DNA of 64,000 bases from Campylobacter curvus (GTDB lineage Bacteria; Campylobacterota; Campylobacteria; Campylobacterales; Campylobacteraceae): NCBI RefSeq assembly GCF_013372125.1, contig NZ_CP053826.1, forward strand, positions 1,612,001 to 1,676,000. The letters are read 5' to 3'. The notes below the pieces were generated by a model. The model worked only from the letters and a program-made list of their open reading frames with translations. It searched no databases and was not told the origin of the DNA. The position numbers and the translations under genes are program-made. Shown here piece by piece: positions 11,290-20,303 of this stretch (position 1 is its first letter; each line of letters starts with the position of its first letter).

Positions 11290-11888
11290 AACTTTATCTC
11301 GTCATATTTGCTTAAAATTTCAGCCACTTCATAAGCGTTGGTCATCTCGCCAATGCTTAGTTTATCGACAAGCCCGTAAGCCTCCAAGCAGCTACCGCAA
11401 GAAAATATCTTGACTCCGAGGCTTTCAAGGTCGCGAAGCGGCTTGAAGCTAGGATGAGATCTGTCGGTAGTCATTTTGACGGCCGTATTCACGCAGACTA
11501 CGGCGTAAGGTTTGTTGTCGATCTGAGCAAATCCGCCTAAAAATTTTGATAGTAGCACCTCGCCTACGGCTCCGCTGCCGGCGCGATCCTCGTTTAGATA
11601 TATGACCTTTTTAGCGTTTTTACCGATCGGCTCGCAGACATATTTGCTAGCGTCGATCTGTTCGTTTATTTCGCCGCTTTTAATAGCCTTGATGACGTAT
11701 TCGCCGCCACCAAGCTCTTCTCGTTTGAAATTTTGTCCTTGTGAGGCCAGGAATTTCGAGACGTTTTCAAAAGAAGCCACGGAATTTAGTAAAATTTCAA
11801 GCTCTTCGCCCTCTTTTAGTCCGCCGATAGCGTTTTTGGTTTTGATGACAGGCTCTGGACAAGCCAAATTTCTGCAGTCTAGTTGCAT
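11286..11888 (-). CDS. yedF: YedF-type selenium metabolism protein (TusA-DsrE fusion)
   Basis: 200-residue cytoplasmic protein. Residues 1-70 form a TusA/SirA domain with the persulfide cysteine motif (LACPEPVIKTK). Residues about 85-195 form a DsrE-like domain with a second cysteine pair (CGSCLEAYG). This fusion is the YedF family, commonly found next to selD and thought to carry selenium or sulfur as a persulfide. Here it overlaps selD by 4 bases, supporting translational coupling and a role in passing selenium to SelD (inference). The same selD-yedF pair is found in C. jejuni (Cj1504c-Cj1505c, from memory). Confidence 0.88.
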   Translation of the reverse strand: MQLDCRNLACPEPVIKTKNAIGGLKEGEELEILLNSVASFENVSKFLASQGQNFKREELGGGEYVIKAIKSGEINEQIDASKYVCEPIGKNAKKVIYLNEDRAGSGAVGEVLLSKFLGGFAQIDNKPYAVVCVNTAVKMTTDRSHPSFKPLRDLESLGVKIFSCGSCLEAYGLVDKLSIGEMTNAYEVAEILSKYDEIKL

Positions 11889-12024
11889 GTTTTTCCTTTA
11901 TGTTTTCGTTTTTCAAACCTTGAAACTTGCCGTGATTATATCCAAAAAAATTTTAAATTTTGCTCTTTTTTGGCGCTAGTAATGGCGCTAAATGATGAAA
12001 ATTTAGCGGCTTTGACTAGTCGTT

Positions 12025-12385
12025 TTATTCGTTTGCTTTGGCTTTTTGCTTATCCAAAAACAGCTCCTTAAAGCGCTTATTTGCATACTCTTCAATATCA
12101 TACTGAAGCTGTTTATAAGCGTTTATAAGCTCATAAGCACGAGGATTTAGCGTAGTGCCGGCGTCCTCTTTGCCTCCTCGCTTCGTGTTTACCAGCTCTT
12201 CGTCTAAATTTTGAGCCAAAATTTTTAGATGCGTCCAGCATTTTTTGTAGTTCATGCCCAAAATTTCAGCTGCTTTGGCTATGGAGCCAACTTGCGCTAT
12301 GACTTCAAGCACCTGCGTTTTGCCCTTTCCAAACAGCAGCTCCCCCTTCGCTGTTTTCTATCCAGGTCTTCGTCTTTACTATCAT
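12025..12385 (-). pseudogene. modE: ModE-type molybdate regulator, apparently frameshifted
   Basis: The DNA-binding domain of ModE is clear: VGSIAKAAEILGMNYKKCWTHL is the winged helix-turn-helix and RGGKEDAGTTL the wing. No TOBE molybdate-binding domain follows, as usual for Campylobacter ModE. The natural start is the ATG at 12385 (site AAAGGGGAG), giving MIVKTKTWIENSEG. That frame then runs into a stop. The frame carrying the rest (ELLFGKGKTQVLEVIAQ) is offset by one base, and removing one G from the GGGGG run near 12342-12346 joins the two exactly. Without the join, translation would have to start at a GTG (12312) and lose the first part of the domain. Either a real mutation, a phase-variable tract or a base error. 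Confidence 0.75.
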
Positions 12386-12397
12386 TTTCTCCCCTTT

Positions 12398-12669
12398 GTC
12401 CGAAAATAAAAGGTATACGACAATCTAGAGCGAATTTTACGCCATTTTTTATAAATTTTAGCTCTTTTACACGAAAATATCGATATTTTATCATGACAGC
12501 TTCGCAAATTTCACTCGCTTCAGGGGTGATCGATATCTAAAAAATAAGCAGCATTCGAGCAAAGCAGTATCTGTGATAAAGATGAAGCTATCTTGTAAAT
12601 CGTCGCTTCTAGAGTTTGAACTACGCGATTAAGATAGTAAAAATTTTTAAATAAAAACGATAAAAAAGA
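12398..12669. other. Gene-free spacer before modE
   Basis: About 270 AT-rich bases between modE and the fdhC terminator. I see no tRNA or convincing small gene. An imperfect hairpin near 12583-12635 (CTATCTTGTAAATCGT against ACGCGATTAAGATAG) is of unknown meaning. Confidence 0.4.
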
Positions 12670-12670
12670 A

Positions 12671-12696
12671 AGGCTTCGCCCGTATAGACGAAGCCT
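12671..12696 (-). terminator. Terminator after the formate dehydrogenase cytochrome b gene
   Basis: An 8-bp perfect stem (AGGCTTCG with CGAAGCCT) around a 10-base loop sits just past the stop codon of the minus-strand gene and is followed on that strand by a run of Ts. Confidence 0.8.
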
Positions 12697-12701
12697 GGAA
12701 T

Positions 12702-13646
12702 TTAGCTTAGTTTGTTATAGACTTTTTCGTAGTCTGATACCGGGATCTTATTTTTAGCTATAAGCTCTTGATACCAGTAGTGGTGAAGCACATAAACTTC
12801 TTCTTCTTCCTTGTAGCCGTTGATCATCGACCAAATAGCCCCATGGATCGCGATAGCCGCCATGTAGATATGCACCAGGAAAAAGACCGCACACACGATG
12901 CCAAGCACATTGTGGATCAAAACGCTCCATCGAAGGATATTTATCTGCGCCGTTCCAACCCAAGTAGAAACGTTTGGCGTCGAAAAATCAAGAAAATACA
13001 TAGCCGCACCGGTTGCTATCATGACCAAGCCGCCAGGTATCGCTACCCAGTACCACGCCTTTTGTCCGGCGTTAAATTTACCTGCTGGCACAGGGCGCTT
13101 TTTCTTTGAAAGATAGCCGCCTACGATCAGCATCCATCTGATGTCATATATAGTCGGCAGCATCCTTCTAGTCCAAAGAAGTAGCATCGGGCTGATAGAG
13201 ATCGCAAACAAAACCGTAGCAAAAACGTGTAAATTTTGCATAGTATCAACAAAAGTTCCACCGCCAAATGTGCTACCCCACATCATTATGATACCAGTCG
13301 GCACGAGCACTATCCACGAGATCGCAGCCATACCGTGAGCGATCCTTTCTATCATGCTAAAGGCGTAAACCTTTTTGCCGTCGTGGCTGAAGTGCTTTGG
13401 TCCGATTATCAAAAAATGCAAGGTAAATGCACAAATAACCGCCAAAATAAGCATTACAACGCCGTAAGCGAAGTAGTCGTTCCCCTGAATAAAAGTAAAA
13501 ATCGGCCCAAGCCCGTCTTCATAAGGCTTGATATTCTCGATCCTCGCCGCCGCCCAGACATTGCTGTCGTACTGGTTAGTTCCCGTTGGCATTTCATGGG
13601 CAAAAAGGCTCATCATACAGGAGATAAAAGCAAAAAATACTCTCAT
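12702..13646 (-). CDS. fdhC: Formate dehydrogenase cytochrome b556 (gamma) subunit
   Basis: 314-residue membrane cytochrome b of the FdnI/FdhC family, which passes electrons from formate dehydrogenase to menaquinone. A signal-like N-terminus (MRVFFAFISCMMSLFA) and an extra periplasmic segment precede four main helices. Candidate heme-ligand histidines lie in ERIAHGMAAISW, in the LHVFATVLF helix and in the VLIHNVLGIVCAVFFLVHIY helix. The start has an AAAGGACAG site. It stands alone here, about 37 kb from fdhB and fdhA, although their products should form one complex. It lies between modE and nspC, near selD and yedF, in a part of the window devoted to selenium and molybdenum enzymes. Confidence 0.9.
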   Translation of the reverse strand: MRVFFAFISCMMSLFAHEMPTGTNQYDSNVWAAARIENIKPYEDGLGPIFTFIQGNDYFAYGVVMLILAVICAFTLHFLIIGPKHFSHDGKKVYAFSMIERIAHGMAAISWIVLVPTGIIMMWGSTFGGGTFVDTMQNLHVFATVLFAISISPMLLLWTRRMLPTIYDIRWMLIVGGYLSKKKRPVPAGKFNAGQKAWYWVAIPGGLVMIATGAAMYFLDFSTPNVSTWVGTAQINILRWSVLIHNVLGIVCAVFFLVHIYMAAIAIHGAIWSMINGYKEEEEVYVLHHYWYQELIAKNKIPVSDYEKVYNKLS

Positions 13647-13811
13647 ACTCTGTCCTTTGTAAATAGCGATCTTTCAAGTCGGAGATTATTTAATGTCTTT
13701 GCATTACATGATCTTGCGCTGACCGAACTCGACAAATCTTGCGTATTATATCAGATGTTACCACAAGTAAATCTTTAGTAAAAAATGTTACTTTGTAAAT
13801 TTAATTTAAAC

Positions 13812-14954
13812 TTAATTTCGCCTTTTGTATTCGTCGTAGCCGAATTTTCTTAAAATTTCGATCTCGCCATTTTCCTTCAAAAGTAGCAGATCAGGCAGTT
13901 TTATACCGTTAAAAGTTGTGTTTTTCACGATCGTGTAGTGTATCTGATCCTCAAAGATGACCTTGTCGCCGATCTTTAGAGGCTCGTTAAATTTATAGTC
14001 CGCATTTCCGGCATCTTGCCCTACGATATCGCCGGCTAGGCAGGTATTTCCGCCAAATCGGTAACTAAATTTACCGCTCCTGCTTTCGCCACGCACCGCC
14101 GGACGATAGGGCATCAAGATCGTATCTGGCATATGCGCTTCGGCCGAGGTGTCAAGGATCGCGATATTTTTCTCGTTTTCCACGATGTCAAGCACGCTAG
14201 CTATCAAAAATCCGGTCTGCCAGCCTACCGCTTCACCGGGCTCCAAATAAACCTCTACGCCATATCTCTCGCGGAAATTTTTGATCAAATTTATCAAAAG
14301 CTGGACGTTATAATCGGCCCTTGTGATGTGATGTCCGCCGCCAAAATTTACCCATTTCATCTTTGAAATTTCAGAGCCGAATTTCTCCTCAAAGCTCATC
14401 AATACGGTCTCCAGACTCTCCGCACTCTCCTCGCAAAGTGCGTGAAAATGTAGCCCCTCGATACCATCAAGACTGTCGAATTTGTCTAAATTCGCCCTCG
14501 TGATGCCAAGACGGCTAAATCTCGCGCAAGGATTATACGCGTCTGTCGGCGAGGCCGAGCTTCCGGGATTTATGCGAAGCCCGCACGAGACGCCGCTAGC
14601 AAGGGCTTTGTCTTTAAATTTACGCCATTGATTTAGCGAGTTGAAGACTACGTGCCTTGAAAGGCTTAAAATCTCATCTATCTCTTCGTCCTTAAACGCC
14701 GGCGAATAGGTGTGTATCTCGCCTTTTATGAAATCCTTTGCAAATTTCGCCTCATATAGCCCGCTAGCCGTCGCTCCGTCGAGATAACGGCTGATCATAT
14801 CCATCACGCCGCTTAGCGCAAAGCCCTTGAGGGCGACTAAAATTTTAGCCCCGCTCTCGTCTTTGACGTGCTTTAAAAGCTCTAAATTTGCGCGAAGTTT
14901 CGCCTCCTCGCAAACGTAAGCCGGGGTTTTGATATCGTTTAAAATTTCGTTCAT
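13812..14954 (-). CDS. nspC: Carboxynorspermidine/carboxyspermidine decarboxylase
   Basis: 380-residue PLP enzyme of the alanine-racemase fold (type III), decarboxylating carboxynorspermidine or carboxyspermidine in the alternative polyamine pathway. The PLP lysine lies in LVALKGFAL near residue 43. Other family segments are VFNSLNQW, LRINPG, GLHFHALCEES and VYLEPGEAVGW. The partner dehydrogenase is encoded at 30923-32140, so both enzymes of the pathway are present but unlinked. It stands as a single minus-strand gene, divergent from moaD. Confidence 0.92.
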   Translation of the reverse strand: MNEILNDIKTPAYVCEEAKLRANLELLKHVKDESGAKILVALKGFALSGVMDMISRYLDGATASGLYEAKFAKDFIKGEIHTYSPAFKDEEIDEILSLSRHVVFNSLNQWRKFKDKALASGVSCGLRINPGSSASPTDAYNPCARFSRLGITRANLDKFDSLDGIEGLHFHALCEESAESLETVLMSFEEKFGSEISKMKWVNFGGGHHITRADYNVQLLINLIKNFRERYGVEVYLEPGEAVGWQTGFLIASVLDIVENEKNIAILDTSAEAHMPDTILMPYRPAVRGESRSGKFSYRFGGNTCLAGDIVGQDAGNADYKFNEPLKIGDKVIFEDQIHYTIVKNTTFNGIKLPDLLLLKENGEIEILRKFGYDEYKRRN

Positions 14955-15047
14955 TATCCACTTTCTCTCATAAAAATAGAAAATAAGTATATCTAAATTT
15001 TTTTTTAAGTAAAATCAAGAAAAATTTTTAATAATGAGGGTAAATTT

Positions 15048-15275
15048 ATGGTCGAAGTCGAGTTTTTAGGACCGATAAAATTTGAAAATATCAAGCTTGA
15101 GGCGTCAAATTTAGGCGAGCTAAAAGATGCACTCAAAGGCTTTAACGAGCTTGATCTCAAAGAGTGGCTGCAAATCTGTGCCGTAGCCGTGAATGACGAA
15201 GTGGTGACGTCACTCGAGACACCGCTGAAAGACGGGGATAAAATTTCGATCTTGCCGCCGGTTTGCGGAGGCTAA
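15048..15275 (+). CDS. moaD: Molybdopterin synthase sulfur carrier subunit
   Basis: 75-residue ubiquitin-fold protein ending in the required Gly-Gly (PPVCGG). The C-terminal glycine becomes a thiocarboxylate that supplies sulfur to precursor Z in molybdopterin synthesis. One base separates its stop from the moaE start, so the two subunits are translated together. The start has a GAGGGTAA site. Molybdopterin is needed for FdhA in this window. Confidence 0.93.
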   Translation: MVEVEFLGPIKFENIKLEASNLGELKDALKGFNELDLKEWLQICAVAVNDEVVTSLETPLKDGDKISILPPVCGG

Positions 15276-15276
15276 A

Positions 15277-15711
15277 ATGGAAATTTACGAAGGAAGCCTC
15301 GATGTAAAAGCGATCACGAACCGCTGGTACGACGAATTTAAAGATAAAAACTGCGGCGCGCTCATCACTTTTGTGGGTATCGTGCGCGAAGAGGACGGCA
15401 TCAGCGCGCTAAGCTTTGACATCTATGAGCCCATTTTAGAGAAGTGGCTAAAAGGCTGGGAGCAAAAGGCGGCGGCGCAAGGCGCGTGGGTGCTCTTTGC
15501 TCACTCAAAGGGCGATGTGGCAGTGCATACGAGCTCCTATGTCGCAGGGGTCGTGAGCCCGCAGCGAAAGGTCGCACTCGCGCTCATAAACGACTTTGTC
15601 GAGGACTTCAAAGCAAACGCGCCCATCTGGAAATACGACGTCGTGGGCGGCGAGCGAATTTACGCCAAAGAGCGCAGCCACATGATAAAAGGGGCTGGGA
15701 TCTTAGCCTAA
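15277..15711 (+). CDS. moaE: Molybdopterin synthase catalytic subunit
   Basis: 144-residue catalytic subunit that converts cyclic pyranopterin monophosphate to molybdopterin with MoaD. Family landmarks are CGALITFVGIVREE near residue 26, FAHSKGDV in the middle, and the basic active-site end with KYDVVGGERIYAKERSHM. Length is typical. It is the second gene of a moaD-moaE pair with no third gene; a MITE-like element begins 41 bases after the stop. Confidence 0.95.
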   Translation: MEIYEGSLDVKAITNRWYDEFKDKNCGALITFVGIVREEDGISALSFDIYEPILEKWLKGWEQKAAAQGAWVLFAHSKGDVAVHTSSYVAGVVSPQRKVALALINDFVEDFKANAPIWKYDVVGGERIYAKERSHMIKGAGILA

Positions 15712-15752
15712 AGCAGCAAAGCTAAGCCCGCCAAGCTGGCTTTAAATTTAAT

Positions 15753-16115
15753 GGCTCTGTTATAATAAATCATTGACACTTGCTTTGCTTCTGCTTTGCA
15801 GTTGCGAACGAAGTGAAGCAAAAACCTTGCTCACTCCAGGAGCGACCTAGCACAGACGCAAACAGCGTTTATGCGGGAGCGAGTAGCCGAACATATAGCA
15901 CGATTTTTTGCTTCGTTGCACTCGCCACTCGCAACTGCAAGCAGACCGCGGCCAGCTACCGCCTCCCTGTCCTCGTAGCGAAGTCTCGTTACGAGTGCGT
16001 AGCACGAAGTAAAAATCGGCGGCGATAGCGTCGCTTCACAAGGTTTTTACTCGAATGCTGTTCGCATTCTCCTGCTTTGAAAGCTGAAAATCAATGAAAT
16101 ATTGTAACAGAAGCC
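15753..16115. mobile_element. MITE-like element, copy 1 (363 bp)
   Basis: Non-coding element with imperfect terminal inverted repeats: GGCTCTGTTATAATAAATCA at the left, and at the right the complement of GGCTTCTGTTACAATATTTC. Internal blocks shared with the copies at 25422, 42455 and 63008 include GTTGCGAACGAAGTGAAGC, GAACATATAGCACGATTT and GCGATAGCGTCGCTTCACAA. No flanking target duplication is clear, unlike copies 2-4. It has no transposase; short open frames inside are not credible genes. Bases 16116-16290 beyond it are AT-rich promoter sequence. Confidence 0.75.
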
Positions 16116-16297
16116 TTTATATAAAATAACATATTCATAAATTTTAAATTATCAAGATGACATGAATTTATCATTTTTCATCATTTCAAAATTTTTAAAA
16201 ACGAAGCTTCAATCGCCTTTTTAAGCTATTTTACCATCTAGTGTAAATTTAAAGTTAATTTTTTATTGAAATTTAATTTGGGAATAATATAATTCCG

Positions 16298-16314
16298 TCA
16301 ATAATCATTATTAA
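16298..16314 (+). promoter_or_regulatory. Fur-box-like operator
   Basis: AATAATCATTATT is a near-palindrome resembling the core of the Fur consensus (GATAATGATAATCATTATC). It lies 17 bases before the start codon of the TonB receptor gene, where bound Fur would block transcription under iron-replete conditions. Confidence 0.65.
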
Positions 16315-16330
16315 AATCAAAGGAGGAAAT

Positions 16331-18547
16331 ATGAAATACAAATTATCCTTAGCACTGTCGATTTGCCTGATGTCAAATTTCGCTTTAGCTACCGATGATG
16401 TAAATTTAAGCGAGGTAACGACTTACGGCAACCTCTCTACGACGGAAGGCACTGGCTCATACACAACGGGCAATATGAGCACCGCAACGGGGCTAAATTT
16501 AAGTATCCGCGAGACACCGCAATCTGTCAGCGTCGTGTCAAATCAAATCATAAAAGACATGAATTTAAACAAAGCCGAAGATGCGCTTTCAAGCTACGCA
16601 ACAGGAGTATCTTTAAATAACGATGCCGGTACAGACAGGATCGTCTCTCGCGGATTTTATATTGATAATATCCAAGAAGATGGTCTCGCCTCTTCTGTTT
16701 CAACCTCTGTTTTTGGCCCAGTCGGACAAACAAAGGAATTTACCGATCTTGAATTTTACGATAGGATAGAAGTGTTACGTGGTGTTGCAGGGCTTACACA
16801 AAGCAATGGTGAACCGGGTGGAACGGTAAATTTAGTCCGCAAACGTCCAAGCGGCGAATTTGGTTTTAATACTAGCTTAAGTATGGGTAGTTGGGATAAC
16901 TATCGTGGCATGTTTGATATTACAAATGGTCTAAACAAAGACAGCACCATAAGAGGACGCTTGATAGGTATTTTAGGCAAAACCGGCTCATTTAAAAACT
17001 ATAAAAATGGATATAGAGAGGCGATCAACGGATCACTTGAATTTGATATCACCGATAAAACGCTTTTAACGGTTGGCTTTTTGTGGCAGAAAACAAGAGG
17101 CGTTCGCGATATTTATGGAATACCTTTCTTTGACAAAGATGGCAATAGGCTAAATTTAGACCGCAAGAGTTACTTCGGGTCAAACTGGGATAAAACAATA
17201 TATGAAAAATTTAATGTATATAGCGAACTTTCACATCAATTTAACGATGATCTTAAAGCCTACATCAGAGCAAACTATACAGATAGCGAAGGTATGACAA
17301 AATTTGGAGCGATGGGCGGCAATGGCAGTGCCTACAACGGAACGAATTCGCATACTATAAGACGCATAAAGTATGACAACGACTCGAAAGAGTTTAATTT
17401 ACAAGCAGGATTTGACGGTAAATATGAGCTTTTCGGGCAAAAGCATGACTTTTTTATCAATGGCTCTATGTCTCATGAAAAATTTGTAACTAACAGAAAA
17501 TGGACTCCAAATCAAGCTTTAAGCGTTTATGGCATAGGAATTTACAATTGGAGTATGTCGGCTATACCTGAGCCAGACTGGGATAATAGAGGCATACTGG
17601 CAGAAGACTACACGCAAACCACAAAAATCAATCAGCGTGCCCTAAGCCTAGGCACACGATATAATTTTACGGATACGTGGCATCTATTGATCGGCGGGCG
17701 ATATGCTAGAGTGGAGTATGACAGATATCAGCACGACTATAAATTTTACCCTTTATATTCAGGCAAGCGAAACTCACCAAAAAATACTCACTTTACACCT
17801 TATGCTGGTTTAGTTTGGGACTTTACGAAAAATTTATCTTGGTATGTTAGCTACGCTGAAATCTTTAAACCACAAACAAATGAAACTCGCGATAGAAAAC
17901 TACTTGATCCGTATGTTGGCTACAACTTAGAAACCGGATTAAAAGGAGAATTTCTTGACGGAGCGTTAAATACCAGCCTTGCGTTTTTCCAAGTCATACA
18001 AAAAAATAGACCAGCAGTTGATCCGATAAACACAGACTACTCAATAGCCGAAGGCAAAATAAGAAGTCGTGGTATCGATGCGGAGATACAAGGCGCGATC
18101 AATGAACACTGGAATGTATTTACCGGATATACCTTTAATAAAAGCGTATATATGGAGACAGAGCAAAATAATGCTAGAACGGACTACTCAAAAGGCGCAG
18201 ATGCTAAAAAATACATACCTAGGCATCTACTAAAACTCTATACAAGCTATGAAATACCTATCGCAAGTCAGCAAAAGGTAGTGCTAGGAACTGGCATAAG
18301 ATACCAAAGCAAAACAGCTAGTCAATACAACACAACGTATTCTAACTATGTGCCAGCACAAAAGGCTTACACGCTTTGGGACGCAAATGTTAATTATTAC
18401 ATAAATAAAAATTTCAACATCAACTTGGCGGTTAGAAATATAACGGATAAAAAATACTTTAAAAATACCCAAAATAGACTTGCTGGACAAAATAACTATT
18501 ACGGCGATCCGCGAAATTTCATGCTTACGCTTAACTACACTTACTAA
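16331..18547 (+). CDS. TonB-dependent ferric-siderophore receptor
   Basis: 738-residue outer-membrane receptor of the FpvA/FhuE type. Signal peptide at residues 1-20 (ending NFALA), then a plug domain with the family pattern SIRETPQSVSVVSNQIIKD and EVLRGVAGLTQSNGEPGGTV. A 22-strand barrel follows, and the C-terminus (DPRNFMLTLNYTY) is typical of ferric-siderophore receptors with a terminal aromatic residue. The ribosome site AAAGGAGGAAAT is strong. A Fur-box-like site overlaps the leader. The ligand is not deducible; hydroxamates or pyoverdine-like siderophores are usual for this subfamily. An ABC protein of the SbmA/YddA family follows. Confidence 0.9.
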   Translation: MKYKLSLALSICLMSNFALATDDVNLSEVTTYGNLSTTEGTGSYTTGNMSTATGLNLSIRETPQSVSVVSNQIIKDMNLNKAEDALSSYATGVSLNNDAGTDRIVSRGFYIDNIQEDGLASSVSTSVFGPVGQTKEFTDLEFYDRIEVLRGVAGLTQSNGEPGGTVNLVRKRPSGEFGFNTSLSMGSWDNYRGMFDITNGLNKDSTIRGRLIGILGKTGSFKNYKNGYREAINGSLEFDITDKTLLTVGFLWQKTRGVRDIYGIPFFDKDGNRLNLDRKSYFGSNWDKTIYEKFNVYSELSHQFNDDLKAYIRANYTDSEGMTKFGAMGGNGSAYNGTNSHTIRRIKYDNDSKEFNLQAGFDGKYELFGQKHDFFINGSMSHEKFVTNRKWTPNQALSVYGIGIYNWSMSAIPEPDWDNRGILAEDYTQTTKINQRALSLGTRYNFTDTWHLLIGGRYARVEYDRYQHDYKFYPLYSGKRNSPKNTHFTPYAGLVWDFTKNLSWYVSYAEIFKPQTNETRDRKLLDPYVGYNLETGLKGEFLDGALNTSLAFFQVIQKNRPAVDPINTDYSIAEGKIRSRGIDAEIQGAINEHWNVFTGYTFNKSVYMETEQNNARTDYSKGADAKKYIPRHLLKLYTSYEIPIASQQKVVLGTGIRYQSKTASQYNTTYSNYVPAQKAYTLWDANVNYYINKNFNINLAVRNITDKKYFKNTQNRLAGQNNYYGDPRNFMLTLNYTY

Positions 18548-18552
18548 AATTT

Positions 18553-18582
18553 TAGCTTTGGGGTTGTAAAATCCCAAAGCTA
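18553..18582 (+). terminator. Hairpin between receptor and ABC gene
   Basis: A perfect 10-bp stem, TAGCTTTGGG with CCCAAAGCTA, and a 10-base loop. There is no long T-run after it, so it may attenuate rather than end transcription before the ABC gene at 18599. Confidence 0.55.
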
Positions 18583-18598
18583 AATTCAGGGTCAAATT

Positions 18599-20248
18599 TT
18601 GGATACATTAAAGCATTTTTTCGAGATCATAAGCTGGTATTGGTTTAAAAAAGACGCGATAAAAGCGTGGCTCATGCTCGCTCTAACGCTTGGCTTTAGC
18701 CTCGCTATCGTCAAGGTCGCCACCCTCATGAACGCCTGGGACAAGAAATTTTACGACGCCTTGAGTAACTTTCAAAAAGAGCTCATCTTGCCACTTGTGG
18801 GCGAATTTCTCATTTATACCGCATTTATCGTGCTTTTCATAGTGCTTGGCAGCTGGTTTAAAAAGCTGCTCGTGATCTCATGGCGAGAGAGTCTAAGCGA
18901 TAAAATGGAAAATCTCTGGCTGCAAAATGCGAATTTTTACCGTCTCTCACAAAACGAAAGCTTTGATAACCCGGACCAGCGTATCGCCGAGGACAGCCTA
19001 CTTCTAGCTGATATGAGCATAAATTTAGTCAAGTCCCTAGTCTACAACCTCTCAAAGCTGGTCGCCTTTACCGCGATCTTGTGGGAGGCGTCAAAGGTCG
19101 TAAATTTCACCCTCTTTGGATACGACATAACGATGAGCGGCTTTTTAGTCTATATCGCCGTCATCTACACGCTCGTTTGCTCGCTTATAACGCACCTCAT
19201 CGGTAAAAATTTAAAAGGCCTCAACTATGAAAAGCAACAAGTCGAGGCGAACTATCGTGCAAATTTACTCATCACTCGTGAAAATGCCGAAGCAGTCGCG
19301 TTTTTAAAGGGCAGCAAAGCGGAAAAAGAGCGCTTTAGAGGCGGCTTTTTAGACATCGTGAAAAACTGGCGCGTCATAATGAATACGGAATTTCGCCTCG
19401 AGTGCTTCTCTGCCAGCTATCTAAAGATCACGAACCTGATCCCGATATTTGCGTCGCTGCCGCTATATTTCGCGCGTACGATGAGCTTTGGCGATATGAT
19501 GCAGGCGCGCTCGGCGTTTTATAGCGTCCAAGACGGCTTGGCGTGGTTTATGGACTATTACAAGCAGATCATGACCTGCGCGGCGAGCGTGGAGAGGATC
19601 TATAAATTCACTCACGCCACGCAGCAAAGCCATAAAATTTTAGAATTTAATCACACTCAAAATAGCGTCAAATGTGAAAATTTAGAGGTGAGGACGCCAA
19701 ATCAAAAAGTGCTCACTAGCGGTCTAAATTTCACGCTCACGCCTGGTAAATGGCTCGTGCTAAGCGGCAAAAGCGGAGCCGGCAAAAGCAGCGTATTTAG
19801 GTATCTGGCTGGCATCTGGGAGTTTGGTAACGGCCTGGTGGCGATGCCGCGCGATGGCGTGATGTTCCTACCGCAAAAGCCGTATCTAGCCAAGATGAGT
19901 CTAAAAGCGCTCATTGCCTACCCGCAAGATCCAAGCGATGAGGACGCGAAATTCGAGCGGATTTTAGAGCGCGTGGGACTGGCGAAATTTAAAAGCGATC
20001 TAAACGAGCGTAAAGACTACGCCAAAATTTTAAGCGGCGGCGAAGCTCAGCGCGTAGGTTTTGCGAGGATCTATTTTCACGAGCCTAAAATTTTGTTTAT
20101 GGACGAGGCGACTTCGGCTCTTGACTCGCCTTCTGCGCGCGAGCTTTTGATAAATTTAAAGGCCGATTTTAACGAGCTTGGCGTACTGGCGATACTGCAC
20201 CAAGAAGAGCTCAAAGATATATTTGACGAGGCGATCAAGATCAAATAA
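18599..20248 (+). CDS. SbmA/YddA-family ABC transporter (fused permease-ATPase)
   Basis: 549-residue fused ABC protein. The N-terminal half (about 1-340) is an ABC_membrane_2 domain with about six helices and the family segment RWRES-like SWRESLSDKMENLWL. The C-terminal ATPase has Walker A (LSGKSGAGKSS near 395), the signature ILSGGEAQRVG near 470 and Walker B ILFMDEATSAL. Relatives include SbmA/BacA, YddA and Rv1819c, which move peptides, cobalamin or siderophore-like compounds. The start is a TTG at 18599 with only a weak site. It follows the siderophore receptor by 51 bases, separated by a hairpin. A role in moving the siderophore or its product is possible but unproven. Confidence 0.85.
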   Translation: MDTLKHFFEIISWYWFKKDAIKAWLMLALTLGFSLAIVKVATLMNAWDKKFYDALSNFQKELILPLVGEFLIYTAFIVLFIVLGSWFKKLLVISWRESLSDKMENLWLQNANFYRLSQNESFDNPDQRIAEDSLLLADMSINLVKSLVYNLSKLVAFTAILWEASKVVNFTLFGYDITMSGFLVYIAVIYTLVCSLITHLIGKNLKGLNYEKQQVEANYRANLLITRENAEAVAFLKGSKAEKERFRGGFLDIVKNWRVIMNTEFRLECFSASYLKITNLIPIFASLPLYFARTMSFGDMMQARSAFYSVQDGLAWFMDYYKQIMTCAASVERIYKFTHATQQSHKILEFNHTQNSVKCENLEVRTPNQKVLTSGLNFTLTPGKWLVLSGKSGAGKSSVFRYLAGIWEFGNGLVAMPRDGVMFLPQKPYLAKMSLKALIAYPQDPSDEDAKFERILERVGLAKFKSDLNERKDYAKILSGGEAQRVGFARIYFHEPKILFMDEATSALDSPSARELLINLKADFNELGVLAILHQEELKDIFDEAIKIK

Positions 20249-20303
20249 TGACTAAATTCAGCACGAACTATCGCCTCGTAAATTGACTTCGCTTGAAAAA
20301 GCC

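Noticed and set aside
12768-13778. Open frames on the plus strand opposite fdhC
   Set aside because: They mirror a well-supported cytochrome gene and show no protein-like features or ribosome site.
15780-16028. 82-codon open frame within the first MITE-like element
   Set aside because: It lies wholly inside a repeated non-coding element, has low-complexity composition and is not preserved in the other copies.
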